A stretch of 64,000 nt of DNA. Origin: Balanoglossus misakiensis. Lineage: Eukaryota; Hemichordata. Positions 1-11,621 of this stretch are shown here, piece by piece. Position 1 is the stretch's first letter. Each line of letters begins with the position of its first letter. A model generated the notes under the pieces. It searched no databases and was not told where the DNA came from. It saw only the letters and a list, made by a program, of their open reading frames with translations. A program made the position numbers and the translations under genes. Location of the stretch: contig CM082593.2 in the NCBI GenBank assembly GCA_040954595.2, positions 7,750,001 to 7,814,000 of the forward strand, in the 5' to 3' direction.

Positions 1-193
1 ACTACCACTGTAAAACAGCTTTCACTGCAAAATGCCTATTTTATCTTGACCTCAGTGTACAATAGTATAGTGTTGGTATCAAATAGTCTGCTCTCTTGTG
101 GCAGTAATCTGATCGGTTTTATTGTCAGAGTGTAATAAATTGGCGGATGTATATAATCTGAGAAAAAGGAAAATATCCCCCTTTTTCACTTAC
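1..193 (-). other. Intron after SRCR domain 10
   Basis: Non-coding intron sequence reaching the window edge; no exon acceptor is visible in it. Confidence 0.7.
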
Positions 194-951
194 CTCGGCA
201 GATCACACCTGCAGCGTCGTGGCTATGTTCGCAGTTATGTGATCCCCAACCACTGTTCGGACAGCTACTCAGGGTCGTTTCTCGCCCAGTGCATACAAGA
301 TTATCCAGCCATACTTGACCATTGCCTTGCCCAAAGCGTGCGTTGTGTTGTGCCGAACCACCCCTGAAAAAGAATGGGGGGGGGGGGGTCCAATTACGCA
401 AATCATTGAAATCATCATAGTTACTTCCAGTATCACTTCCAAGAAAATGTTGTATAAACACATGCTCTTTCTGCAGAAGAGTATCGAAATTTTATAGACA
501 TTTTCAGACATGTCAGAGGAATCAACTGTATTTCGACACTGCATATTTTCTGTTCGATGTGTAATGCGCGGCTACACAACAGTGCGTGCATTTTACAATG
601 TATATGCAGTAGGCGTAAAATGAGCTTGTCGAAGGAAGTGATAGCAAAGAATCTCCATCCACATAGTATTGAAAGTACATAGTTCGAAATGCTACATCTT
701 GACCCCGAACGACTCACGGAGCTGTGTGACATGGTTCGCGATAATAATAACATGCATTTTGTTGTCAGTAAAACTAAAAAACCACGCAAAAATTGGTTAC
801 CTATGTCCTACTTGATAACAAACCACCATTGCGTCATAATCGTCGAAATTGTTGTCACAGACTGTGCCCCACTGACCGTCATGATATATTTCTATGCGAC
901 CTTCAGAATTGGAAGAACCGCCACGCAGGATGACGTCACCTTCATTTGCAA
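194..951 (-). CDS. SRCR domain 10 (exons 801-951 and 194-363)
   Basis: Partner of domain 5: [29 protein letters not shown], then [10 protein letters not shown] and [12 protein letters not shown] (one residue longer than domain 5 here). The donor CGAG|GTAAGT at 192-193 leads into an intron that leaves the window, so at least one more exon exists to the left. A run of G lies just upstream of the acceptor. Confidence 0.94.
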
Positions 952-3900
952 CTGAAATGACAACGAATGAATAAGTACATTTTCAAATTCACTTTGCACG
1001 ATAATTCGGGCGCGTGGTTCTCGGGTCGAGTTGTACACCAAACTGTACGTTTTGGTATTACAAAATTTATTGTACTCAGTCGCTAATACCAGTAAATACA
1101 ATTTTTCAGTAAATTAGAAAAGTTAAGAATATGCATATATTATTATCTAGCATCATTCATTTTCAATTGATTATGAACCATTACTATCCCAAGCATTCCA
1201 TATGAACCGGACAATTCTAGTGACCAAACAGTATGTTCTGCTATATTGTGATTAACATATGATTTACATACCTGAACATGATACACCAGCGTCGTTGCCA
1301 TGACCACAGTTGTTATCTCCCCAATCGCTGCTCTGACATTGACTCAAACCACTTTCACCTCCATCACATTGGACATTATCTAGCCATACATCGCCCTCTC
1401 CTGGCCCAAAATGTGCGCCTGAATATGCTACACCGCCACTGTAAAATACAATAGACATTATTGAATGATTTCATATTTCCTTTGGAGTCGATTGTAATAC
1501 ATAGTAGTATACTAGTGTGTTAAAAAGATGTTAAACAATTCGGGTATAGGCCCGACATATGACAGGATTTATGTGATAACTGAACTGCTGGAAGATAAAG
1601 TTTAACAATTAAAGCATCATGATCAAATCTACATTATATCTGCATCGCTTTCATACATGTAAGTCCTGTTCCTAAAAGCACAATGAGAAAATTTGCATAA
1701 TATATGCATCGTTTTCTGCAAAAGAATTAGTTACCTGTATCCTAATTGGATGCAAATTACGAATGCGTCATCGTTATCAAAGTTGTTATCACACACGGTC
1801 CCCCACTTGTTTGAATGAAAGATTTCTACTCGGCCTTCCATTTCCGTGGCACCACCCAGTAATTGGACTTCTCCTTCGATTGGAGCTGAAATGACACCAA
1901 ATTTAACGTGTTCAATGAAATAGAGTTTTCCAACGACATTTTGTCAAACATTTGCTGTTGATCACATGGCTGGATTTTCTGGATGAAGATATGTCTGCTG
2001 GAAACCGACAGTAAATGTGTTGAAGCCATTCTACTTTGATTTCAAAGTATACACATCATACTAAAGAGTGAGTTACTAGTATTTCACATGCTGTGTGCTT
2101 TAGATGTCCCCATCGCTCACAGTTTGAAAATCATAACCGAATAATTTACCTGGTTCACATTCTATGCCGACATCTTCATGATGACCACAGTTATGAGTTC
2201 CGAACGCCGGATGGGGACACAAAGAAAGACTGCTTTCATCTCCAGTACAGGCTACATCGTCCAGCCATATTTGACCACTTCCTTGTCCAAAATGTGCACT
2301 TTGGAATTGTCTACCACCCCTGAGAGTGAAAGAGTGGTGTGACAAGTAAGAAAAAAAAAACTCGAATAGTATTATGTCTGCAAACTTTTAACAATGATAC
2401 ATAATATTTCATTGCACAGAACGGAAGAAAATGCGATCAATGCTTCCGCTGGACACTCCAGGTGTGCCAAACGGAAGAAGCAGAGGGCTCTGGGTAACCG
2501 AAACTACACCACACTCTAAACGGCTGACTTAATGACTTGTAATCGGTTAATTAGCAAATGATATTACGTGAATCCAAGTTGACGACAAGCAACAACCGCG
2601 TCGATATCTTCAAAGTTGTCATCACAAACTGTACCCCACTCATTTGAATAAAATATTTCCAGACGGCCTTCCTGTCGTGTTGAGCCACCCACCAAGCGAA
2701 GGTCATTACCTACATTCGATAGGAACGAATTTAAGTCAGTAATATCATCAACAATTAATGATTTGCAAGGAATTAAAAGTATGCGAGAAAAACACAAATT
2801 ATAACTCACCTGTACATGTCACACCGACGTCATTATTGTGCCCACAATCATTATTTCCCCAACCACTGCTCTGACAACTACTTAGACTGGTTTCACTTCC
2901 ATCACATTGAACATCACTGAGCCATATTGGTCCTTCTCCTTCGCCAAACGGTGCACCGTTATGTGCTGTACCTCCTCTGTGAATAAACATAAGTGTTATC
3001 GCTTGATTTTCCGTAGTGGGATTGCATAATCATGACGTCAGTGCTCGAATCTGCGCAAAATAATTCGCTTGTGCTATAGCTAAAATGTGTTGGCAAATAC
3101 TTGGAAATTACATCTCTCTTAATAAAAATACCAATCGGGATCATCAAGGAATATTTACCCATAACTTAATTCATGGCAAATAACCAACGCATCCGTATCG
3201 TCAAAGTTGTCATCACACACTGTACCCCATTCATCGTCGTGGTATATTTCAAGGCGTCCTTCCAAATATGAAGAGCCATCCACTAATCGAACCTCCCCGT
3301 CCGCTGGAACTGAAATGACAAATAATCAAATAATGTATTGAACATAATACTATGTTGTTTTTGTTGTTGTTGTTGTTGTTGGTGGTGGTGGTCATAATGT
3401 ATTTTAATGACATTTAAATCAAGGAAGTATTGCCTCTAGAATATGTTGGTGTACCCTCTATAGACGGTATGATATAGTTTTCTTTCTATTTCATAATTTA
3501 TAACAACTTGAATATAATTTCTATTTCAGGTTACAATACCGTTTGTGCATGCTAAGTTCATAAACCATCAAAACGTACCATCACATGAAACTCCAGCATC
3601 TTCGGTATGACCGCAGTTCTTAACTCCCCAGCCAGGATTTGTACATTCTTGCAGTCTGCTTTCACTTCCTGTACATCCAACATCATCCAACCATATTTGG
3701 CCTGTTCCTTGTCCGAAATGTGCACTTTGATATTGTGTGCCTCCCCTGCAAGTTACACGTGACTCGTCTCAATGGGATTATGAGGCATTTGTGCATGATT
3801 GGGGTATGTGTGACAGTGGTTACGAAACACGGCCGTTTTGAAGGCTGACTTTAAAGGTATACAGTCACCTCCAATTTACATACGCCCATATATGGCTGAA

Positions 3901-6900
3901 ATGGCGTATTTGAGCGTTCTAAAGAACATATGGTGGCGCTCTTTTTTCGCGTGTGCCACCCACTGAAAATCTATGATTGGCTAGATCCCAATTTACCATG
4001 GTAACTATAGCTAATTTTCCATAGGTGACAGTTTATCTTTAACCCACAAAAAGAGTGTCATGATTATGGGCAAATTGCACTCATAGTAAAATCATCTTTA
4101 AATGTCGCTTGTTCCTGAATAAAATCTCTATTTTGGGCCAATAAAATTTATCTGTAGAGTTCAGAATGGCAAGCCATTGGATTCAATGGCCTTTGTGGGA
4201 TTTTCTGGCTTTGATAGGTGAAATATAATGACAGTGGTAATACAGCTAAAATACGATCTCTGATAACACATCGCATATTCTGGATGGGCTTACCTGTATC
4301 CGAGTTGGCGGCACACCACAGATGCATCAACATCTTCAAAGACGTCGTCACAAACAGTGCCCCATTCGTTTTCGTGAAATATTTCCACGGTGCCTTCGTG
4401 AGGTCCAGATCCACCAAAAAGGCGAATGTCACCTTCCAATGGAACTTAGAAATAAGAAGATCGGTTTCAGTTAATCATCATGTCTGAACATATTTTGGGA
4501 TTTGTATATTATGACCACATCAGGCAGCGATTTTCAGTTTCACTTTAATTTTGACAACCAAGGGCAGCACAGGATTTTTAAAAAATAATTTTGAATATCT
4601 AGCAGCATGGGGTAATAGACACGAGGGAGTGGATATCTGTAATTCGGGGAGAGGAAACTATCTTCGTTTAATCACTTACCTCGGCAGATCACGCCAGCAT
4701 CGTCGCCATGCTCGCAATTATGGGTTCCCCAGCCACTGTTCGGACAGCTACCCAGGGTCGTTTCTCCCCCATTGCATGCCAGATTATCCAGCCATATTTG
4801 TCCATGCCCTTGTCCGAAATGTGCGTTAGGTTGTGCCGAACCGCCGCGGCTGTGAACGAGCACGTGGACACAAGTCAATTTTTTGACAATTAATATCCAA
4901 ATGACAAAATATTTTTTGGCTTTCTGATGACAGCGAACACTAAAAATATTCGGACATAGCGTCCAGAAATATGATTGGAGAAGAGATTAAGCACAGCCTT
5001 CAAGCTACTACCAAATTGAATGTATGTTAGCTGTTCCAATACCCCAATCAAGATACATGTAATTAATCAAACAAGACTTATTTTATTGTTCTCTTCGAAA
5101 GGATCATTTTGAAATGTATCGATGGCGAAAATTATTATTATTAGAAAAAAATACTATAAATTTGTAGACATTTCAGATCAAGTGCATCTCGTGACTGAAC
5201 CCTTTTCGCATGTGTGTTGTATTCTAGTAAAACCTACGTTAGTAGGTATTAAAATGTAACTTCTTAGCAAAGAACAGAGTCTGACGTGGTGATAGTTCGA
5301 AATTCAACATTCAACCAGAAGGGAGTTGAACCAGAGTGGTTATATGGTTCGATTCGCAGTTCTTGTATTGTCAGTTAAATATAGTCAAAATGATGAGTTA
5401 CCTATGTCCTACTTGATAACAAACCACCATTGCGTCACGATCGTCAAAATTGTTGTCACAGACGGTACCCCACTGACCGTCATGGTATATTTCAATGCGA
5501 CCTTCATAACGCGAAGAACCACCTCGCAAGATGACGTCACCTTCATTTGCAACTGAAATTACAAACAATCCATTTGCCAAGTAAGTTCACAGTAAATCTC
5601 GGTCGTGTGGTTTCCAGAATTTTACAGTAATCTGCACTGTTCAAGCGACGCTACAGAAACGTTTTTGGACAATATTATCTTCAGGTTAATAGTTCATTAT
5701 TATTATTTTATTAATAGTTCATTATTATTTTACTAGTATATTGAATATAGTAATATACTACTATATAATTCGTGATGTAGAACAGTTGGAACACAGCCAA
5801 GAGGTCACGAATGTAAACCCATGCTCTACGTTGTTGTTAATTTACTTTCCACGGTATGTCCGAATTTGGTAGCTCTGTGTCCATGAACTGTTAGAAGCAG
5901 ATTTTCAAGTTAACGACAAGTAATTTTGGCAGTCAGAGCACTGTCTGACAAAGAATGACATATACATACCTGAACATGATACACCAGCGTCGTTGCCATG
6001 ACCACAAATGTTATCTCCCCAATCGCTTCTCTGACATTGACTCAAACTACTTTCACTTCCATCACATTGGACATTATCTAGCCATACATCGCCCTCTCCC
6101 GGCCCAAAATGTGCGCCTGAATATGCTACACCAGCACTGTAAATACACAACGGAAATTGGTTAATGATTTTCATGTGATTTTCGTGGACTACTACATATT
6201 AATATTATTTTTCAAAATAATATGTTTACACGTTTAGGGTCAACCATACATGTAAGTCCTGTTCCTTAAGGCACAATGAGCAAATTTCTATAATATGTGC
6301 ATCGTTTGAATAATTACCTGTATCCTAATTGGTTGCAAATTACGAATGCGTCATCACTATCAAAGTTGTTATCACACACGGTTCCCCACTTGTTTGAATG
6401 AAAGATTTCTACTCGGCCTTCCATTTCCGTGGCACCACCCAGTAATTGGAGCTCGCCTTCGAGTGGAGCTGAAATGATACCACGTTTAACATTCTCATGA
6501 AATAGATTATTAGTTTCATTAACCTTATTACCTCAATTGCTCATGACCAAGTGCTCGAAATGACTATGTTGAACATGAGAAGTTATTGTATGCAAATCAT
6601 ACGCCTACAGACTTGCGACAAACTAGCTAAATGAGTTGTTATGTAGTTAAAGGCACGTAAGCTGCAACTGGATAAAAAATTAAAGTTTTAAATAATCTCA
6701 TATATGCTTTTAATTATGTCTATTAAATCTATTTCATGATAATATATCAAGCTCAACACTTATTTATGACAAAATTGCCAAAAATTAAAGAAAAACGAAA
6801 ATTCCTGCAATTTAAAAAAAAGTGCAATATTGCAATGAAAAATGAAAATCTGATGTCTCAGTGATGTACATATACTTCCATGAGCTCAAGTGGATGAGAT

Positions 6901-9900
6901 CATGTTTTGTTTATGAAGTTTCACAACTGGAAATGCGACATTTTCATTGTTTCTTGCATTTTCCCACAGTGGCGGCCATAATCGCTTGCGTCAAAGCTTT
7001 ATTATTTATCTGGTTAAAACTTGCATATGCACTCATATTTAGGGTTTATAATGCTTGTGTATAGTTCACTGCCTTCATCTGCATGAACTAATGGTAGTAC
7101 AGTTTGAAACAAAAATTATGAAAATTATCCCAAAAGATACAGCTTACGTGCCTTTAACACGCAAACTTTCAAATTGGTTACGCTGGAGATAAACGCCATG
7201 GGGTGTTTAGTGAATAATGCTGTTTATGTAAATCATACATGATGACACAGGCCGTGCACGGTCACTATCAGTGTCTCGCCCAAATATTTCTGGTCTGAAC
7301 ATAATTTACCTGCTTCACATTCTATCCCGACATCTTCTTGATGACCACAGTTAGCAACTCCGAACGCCGCATGGGGACACATAGAAAGACTGCTTTCATC
7401 TCCAGTGCAGGCTACATCGTCCAGCCATATTTGACCACTTCCTTGTCCAAAATGTGCACCTTGGAATTGTCTACCACCCCTGAGAATAAAATAGTGGTGA
7501 GAGAAGAGAAAATTAATAGTATTATGTCTGAAAACATTCATAATACTAGTAATTCCGATATTCAATAGCGCAGACTGAAAATCGACCAATGCCCAAGGGA
7601 TGTATGACTATCTTCAATTAACCCACGATCTACATTTTTAAAGTTTGACATAACATTTTTGGTATGGAATTGGAACGGCTATTAAGTTGAATGTATTAGG
7701 ACAGTCACGTAGGAGTCACGACGTAGGAGTGATGTGAACATAGGCGTTTTACTGCCTGGTACTGGTTTGTTCAAAATTAGTTACACATAAAACAATTGAC
7801 AATAGCAAATGACATTACCTTAATCCAAGTTGACGACAAGCAACAACCGCGTCGATATCTTCGAAGTTGTCATCGCAAACTGTACCCCACTCGTTTGAAT
7901 AAAATACTTCAAGACGGCCTTCCTGTCGTGTTGAGCCACCCACCAAGCGAAGGTCATTACCTACATTCGATAGAAACGAATTTAAGTCAGTAATACCATC
8001 AACCATTCATGTCTCGCAAATAATTGAATGTTATATACAAAAATTACAACTCGCCTGTACAGGTGACACCAACGTCATTATTGTGCCCACAGTCGTTATA
8101 TCCCCAAGCCATGCTCAGACAACTACTTAGACTGGTTTCACTTCCGTCGCATTGAACGTTAGTGAGCCATATTGGTCCTTCTCCTTCGCCAAACTGTGCA
8201 CCGCCGTGTGCTTTACCTCCGCTGCGAATAAAACAAATGCAACCGCTTGATTTCCGCATTTGCATATTTATAATGAATTAGAACAGCATGCTGGTTGAAC
8301 TAACGTCATCGCACGAATCTGCGCGAATATTTCGCTCGTGATAAACTAATTCGAAATTTCATACGTCTTAAAGATCTGGTAGTGCAATTTAAAGAAACAT
8401 TTACCCATATCCTAATTCATGGCAAACGACAATAGCATCAGTATCGTCAAAGTTGTCATCACACACTGTACCCCATTCACTGTGATGATATATTTGAAGG
8501 CGACCTTCCATATGTGTAGAGCCGTTCACTAATCGAATCTCCCCTTCCACTGGAGCTGAAATGACAAAAAAATTGAAGGTTGTGAATTGTTTATAGAGAA
8601 GAAAAAATCTCATCTAAAATGTACGCTCAGCAACATTGCATTTAAGCGTCCATAGAATCCACACATTATTCACTGTTTTGTCATTATTGTAAACAATACC
8701 GAAGTGTTTGGGTGGGAGTTGATTAATTAAACACACTATAAAGAAAAATACTGGGTTTGTTGGCGGACATAATTATTTCATCGAACATATAAGTTATGGC
8801 AATTATTGCCGCTTGAATATGTCAGTGACCCATCATTACATGGTTTTATAATTACAGGGACATATTACCTCTGATTATTATTTCACTGTTTTTTCTTTTC
8901 AACTAATGTTTCTTTTTTTTATATTCACTAAAACATGTCCAAGAGCCAAGTACTACATTCAACATCCAGTAATATTTCAATTTTGTCCGGAATAAAATAA
9001 GTTGTCAACAAAAACATTGCTGGTAATTTACCGATACATGAAACTCCAGCATCTTCGGTATGAGCGCAGTTTTTAACTCCCCAGCCAGGATTTGCACAGT
9101 CTTGTAGTCTGCTTTCACTTCCTGTACATCCAACATCATCCAACCATATTTGACCTGTTCCTTGTCCGAAATGTGCACTTTGATATTGTGTGCCTCCCCT
9201 GAAAAGAAAAAAATATATATCAGACAGCTGTGAAACTTTCGTGAGTGTTTAGCATCCACTATTTATACCACGCTTTGCCTCGTGCCCATTGTTCAAACGA
9301 TGCCTCTTATTTTCCATAACCGATCGTCTGGTCATTACCATGTGATGTTCTTGTGTTACTTTCTTTCTTTGTTAGAAAGTGTGTGGTTTACAAGTAAATC
9401 CACACTTTTTGACGACCACGTGGTCCCTCCATCAAAGTCAGTTAAAGGCGGAAATGACAAGCAAAAACACGCCAAAAACTCGACAAATTCGTGGTATAAG
9501 TGGGAAATACCACTCATTGTCGTGGGGTTACTATGGTAACCTCACAGTATCGGTCAGAAGCTTGTAAACGTCACTTCGGCCTCGTGACGTTTACAAGCTT
9601 TTGACCGACAGGATTGGCTTACCTGTATCCAAGTTGGCGGCACACCACAGATGCATCAACATCTTCAAAGACGTCATCACAAACAGTGCCCCATTCGTTT
9701 TCGTGAAATATTTCCACGGTGCCTTCGTGAGGTCCAGATCCACCGAAAAGGCGAATGTCACCTTCAACCGCCGCTGTTAAATGAGACGACAGGCTAAAGT
9801 CATTACTGATAAATGCTCAAACACAGTAAACGTGATATTACCACATCGTGACGATTTTTGACGACGAGATTTAATACTCATTTATAAAAGCTTCCACATA

Positions 9901-10264
9901 AAACAAACAGACATCAACACACATTAAATGTTTTTGTTTACAAGTATTCGCATCGCTCGATTTTGGACTACAATTTTATTTATAATTGTCTCGGATAAAA
10001 ATGTTATATTTGAGATTGAAATCAAGGCAATCAAAATAATGTATATCACAATGGGGCAGTTAAGGGAATTTGAAATAAAACTTTCAGAATTTCCTGTCTA
10101 TAGGCCTATCCTTACTATGGGTGCCCTACTCAATGACATTCATTTTAATCAACATCTAGAAAGTTATATTAACAGCAAGCTCGTTTCCCTTGAAGGCATC
10201 TTTCTACATACAGCTTACCTTGAGATGGGGCTACCAACAAAGCCGCCAAAAATAAACAAAGCAT
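194..10264 (-). CDS. SRCR-domain array protein, 5' part (signal peptide + 10 SRCR domains, continues past left edge)
   Basis: This is a secreted or cell-surface scavenger-receptor cysteine-rich protein. Coding exons on the minus strand are 10219-10264, then pairs 9623-9773/9032-9198, 8405-8555/8055-8221, 7819-7960/7310-7479, 6318-6468/5970-6136, 5402-5552/4680-4849, 4294-4444/3579-3745, 3159-3309/2810-2976, 2568-2709/2150-2319, 1735-1885/1272-1438 and 801-951/194-363. They give 3220 nt (about 1073 residues) with no stop. The last exon ends in a donor at 192-193, so the gene continues beyond the window. Each domain has six cysteines (two in the first exon, four in the second) and the WGTVC motif, the pattern of group-A SRCR domains. 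Introns between domains are phase 1 and those inside domains phase 2, so each cassette can be duplicated without breaking frame. Family members bind microbial or endogenous polyanions; the ligand here is unknown. Whether a membrane segment or other domain follows cannot be seen. Confidence 0.95.
1272..1885 (-). CDS. SRCR domain 9 (exons 1735-1885 and 1272-1438)
   Basis: Partner of domain 4: [33 protein letters not shown], then [14 protein letters not shown] and GNDAGVSC. The second exon begins T|GGC GGT, versus T|GCT GGT in domain 4, a Gly-to-Ala difference at the domain's exon joint. Confidence 0.95.
2150..2709 (-). CDS. SRCR domain 8 (exons 2568-2709 and 2150-2319)
   Basis: Partner of domain 3, with the same 142-nt first exon; about seven mismatches in 142 nt by eye. 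The first exon ends CAC|GTAATA, so the joined codon is Thr rather than Arg. The second exon has the Phe-for-Trp change ([10 protein letters not shown]). Six cysteines. Confidence 0.94.
2810..3309 (-). CDS. SRCR domain 7 (exons 3159-3309 and 2810-2976)
   Basis: Partner of domain 2: [24 protein letters not shown], then [10 protein letters not shown] and [13 protein letters not shown]. The internal intron is 182 nt, almost the same as the 183 nt in domain 2. Its terminal donor is a normal GT (2808-2809), unlike the GC in domain 2. Confidence 0.95.
3353..3391. repeat. GTT/GGT microsatellite
   Basis: Short trinucleotide run (TTG units changing to GGT units) in the intron between SRCR domains 6 and 7. 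Confidence 0.9.
3579..4444 (-). CDS. SRCR domain 6 (exons 4294-4444 and 3579-3745)
   Basis: Start of the second five-domain unit and the partner of domain 1 (shared [14 protein letters not shown] and ESRLQ-C motifs). The 548-nt intron inside the domain is interrupted by a 184-bp TTAA-flanked inverted-repeat element at 3855-4038, which is not seen in domain 1's intron. Confidence 0.95.
3851..4042. mobile_element. TTAA-flanked MITE, family A, copy 1
   Basis: A 184-bp element lies between TTAA duplications (3851-3854 and 4039-4042). The ends are inverted: AGGTATACAGTCACC on the left, and the complement of GGTGACAGTTTATCT on the right. A TTAA target site is typical of piggyBac-type transposition. 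It lies in the internal intron of SRCR domain 6. A second copy in the opposite orientation is at 19534-19730. Confidence 0.8.
4680..5552 (-). CDS. SRCR domain 5 (exons 5402-5552 and 4680-4849)
   Basis: The first exon reads [10 protein letters not shown] and [11 protein letters not shown]; the second has [10 protein letters not shown] and [13 protein letters not shown]. The second exon begins one codon earlier than in its partner domain 10, adding an Arg before GGSA. Six cysteines. The intron inside the domain is 552 nt of unremarkable AT-rich sequence. Confidence 0.94.
5970..6468 (-). CDS. SRCR domain 4 (exons 6318-6468 and 5970-6136)
   Basis: The first exon has [15 protein letters not shown] and WGTVCDNNF; the second has [14 protein letters not shown] and GNDAGVSC. 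It is nearly the same as domain 9. The intron separating it from domain 3 is 841 nt, against 264 nt in the paralogous position, and most of the excess is a TTAA-flanked insertion at 6647-7157. Confidence 0.95.
6647..7157. mobile_element. TTAA-flanked MITE, family B
   Basis: About 503 bp between TTAA sites (6647-6650, 7154-7157), with a perfect 14-bp inverted end, AGGCACGTAAGCTG. It sits in the intron between SRCR domains 3 and 4. The matching intron between domains 8 and 9 lacks it, which accounts for most of the 577-nt length difference. Confidence 0.8.
7310..7960 (-). CDS. SRCR domain 3 (exons 7819-7960 and 7310-7479)
   Basis: The first exon is 142 nt, three codons shorter at its start than the usual 151, and begins [10 protein letters not shown]. 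The second has [10 protein letters not shown] and [10 protein letters not shown], where the usual Trp of the GWG motif is Phe. The same substitution occurs in domain 8. Six cysteines are present. Both splice phases match the rest of the array. Confidence 0.94.
8055..8555 (-). CDS. SRCR domain 2 (exons 8405-8555 and 8055-8221)
   Basis: The first exon has GEIRLVNGS and WGTVCDDNF; the second has [10 protein letters not shown] and [13 protein letters not shown]. The second exon ends CAG|GCGAGT, a GC donor (bases 8053-8054 on the plus strand). The paralogous domain 7 has CAG|GTGAGT at the same place. Using the GC donor keeps phase 1 into domain 3. Confidence 0.93.
9032..9773 (-). CDS. SRCR domain 1 (exons 9623-9773 and 9032-9198)
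   Basis: First domain after the leader. The first exon carries [19 protein letters not shown] and VVCRQLGY; the second carries [10 protein letters not shown], then three more cysteines ending DAGVSC. The closest relative in the window is domain 6. The 424-nt intron inside the domain holds a long hairpin at 9551-9607. Confidence 0.95.
9551..9607. repeat. Long hairpin next to a splice donor
   Basis: Inverted arms of about 24 nt (9551-9574 and 9584-9607, one mismatch) surround a 9-nt loop; the arm core is GCTTGTAAACGTCAC. It ends 13 nt from the donor of the first exon of SRCR domain 1 (GT at 9621-9622). On the minus strand it would fold within the first bases of that intron. Confidence 0.85.
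10219..10264 (-). CDS. Signal-peptide exon of the SRCR-array gene
   Basis: The 46-nt coding exon starts at ATG 10264 and reads [15 protein letters not shown] plus one base. This is a short hydrophobic leader with small residues near the likely cleavage point. The donor is AAG|GTAAGC (GT at 10217-10218). It ends in phase 1 and joins 9773, where the first SRCR exon begins with two bases (CG), giving Ala-Ala-Val-Glu-Gly. A CAG acceptor-like site lies just upstream of the ATG, so this may be the second transcribed exon with a separate 5' UTR exon further right. The choice of start rests on the leader and on phase compatibility. Confidence 0.85.
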
Positions 10265-11537
10265 CGTAATCCTGGCAGAAAAAAACACGTAAAGTTGAGT
10301 GTAGGAACATTAAACTTTTAACGGATTTTTAAACCATAGACATGGCAGACCAATTGCAGAATGGTTTCTACAATCTCGCGTATAGCCTACATTTGTACAT
10401 TTACATCAAGGTGGACTAATTAATTATGAAACATGAGGTTGCACGAGGACATGTCTTGCCAAAGAAACATGTCAAAAAGCACAACCCGAGAAAATGCTAA
10501 TTTTAGACAGGAGGTTGTCACAAACTTCCCTGATATATGAGGCTGTTGGCGTGTTTGTAATTGTTAACTCTATACCACCTCTAAAGACCACGAAAAGGGA
10601 AATGTTGAATGGAAATAGCATTTTTTCGGTATTGTAAATAAAAATAATCGATCAAACCCCACGAACTACTTTAATGTCATTTTATTAGTACTGTAGCTAG
10701 TGAAAGTCATTGTATGACACAATGGTTAATGCATCACAAAAATGGCACGAGAAATAGACTTGGCATGGTAAAAAAGAAATTCGATGGTTAGCAACCGAAA
10801 TGGACAAAATCAGAATACATTTCATTATTTTTAATGAAAAAATGCCGTCATATTTGATTTGAGCATGTTTTTCTCGTTTTCGTACAAATGTTTATGTCTG
10901 TAACACAATTTGATGTTTCCCTTTCTTATCTGCTCCTATTAGTAATTGTCAGCACTTCATTTAATTGTCCACTGCCATTTATAGACAGATATGAACCCTG
11001 CATAAAACGTGTCTTTAATGAATTTTCCGTTGGCCACCGGTGGTAGCTTTATGTGCGTGTTATACAAATGCCCGATCGCTTTAAGTGATAGCCGGTTCGT
11101 TTTAATTTGTACGCCTCTTAAGTTTAATCCGGTCATTAATCGACGATCGCGCTTTTCCGGAGAATTGTATGAGAGTGAAAAACAAATTCATGTCCACAAT
11201 TTGAAATCCGTCGCATAAAAAGTTCTTTACTCACTGGCACAAACATCTTTTAATGCTGAACATTTCGAAATATCGCGATCTACTATCCAGGCGTATTAAA
11301 AGTTAAACACAGTCTAAGTGTGAGAACTCTTCACATAATTAATAACAACCACCATGATGGAAGATGGAAACTACCAGGAATTGGAAACAATAAGAATCAA
11401 AAACGAAGGACTACACAACGGACTCTAAAACAAATGTTTTGCGAATTCAAGATGCGTTGCCATCACAGTCGCCTGGGCCTCAAGTGGCTGTGCGTGCAGT
11501 ACGCGCTGTAGGCAGTCCATATACATAGACCTCCCCA

Positions 11538-11621
<84 letters not shown>

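Noticed and set aside
2093-2323. Plus-strand open frames opposite SRCR exons (for example 122-367, 2093-2323, 4551-4829, 5326-5556)
   Set aside because: They are antisense shadows of the minus-strand SRCR exons, which have family motifs and consistent splice sites.
9928-10269. 113-codon plus-strand frame
   Set aside because: Overlaps the signal-peptide exon on the other strand, has no recognisable domain, and lies in AT-rich sequence where long frames arise easily.
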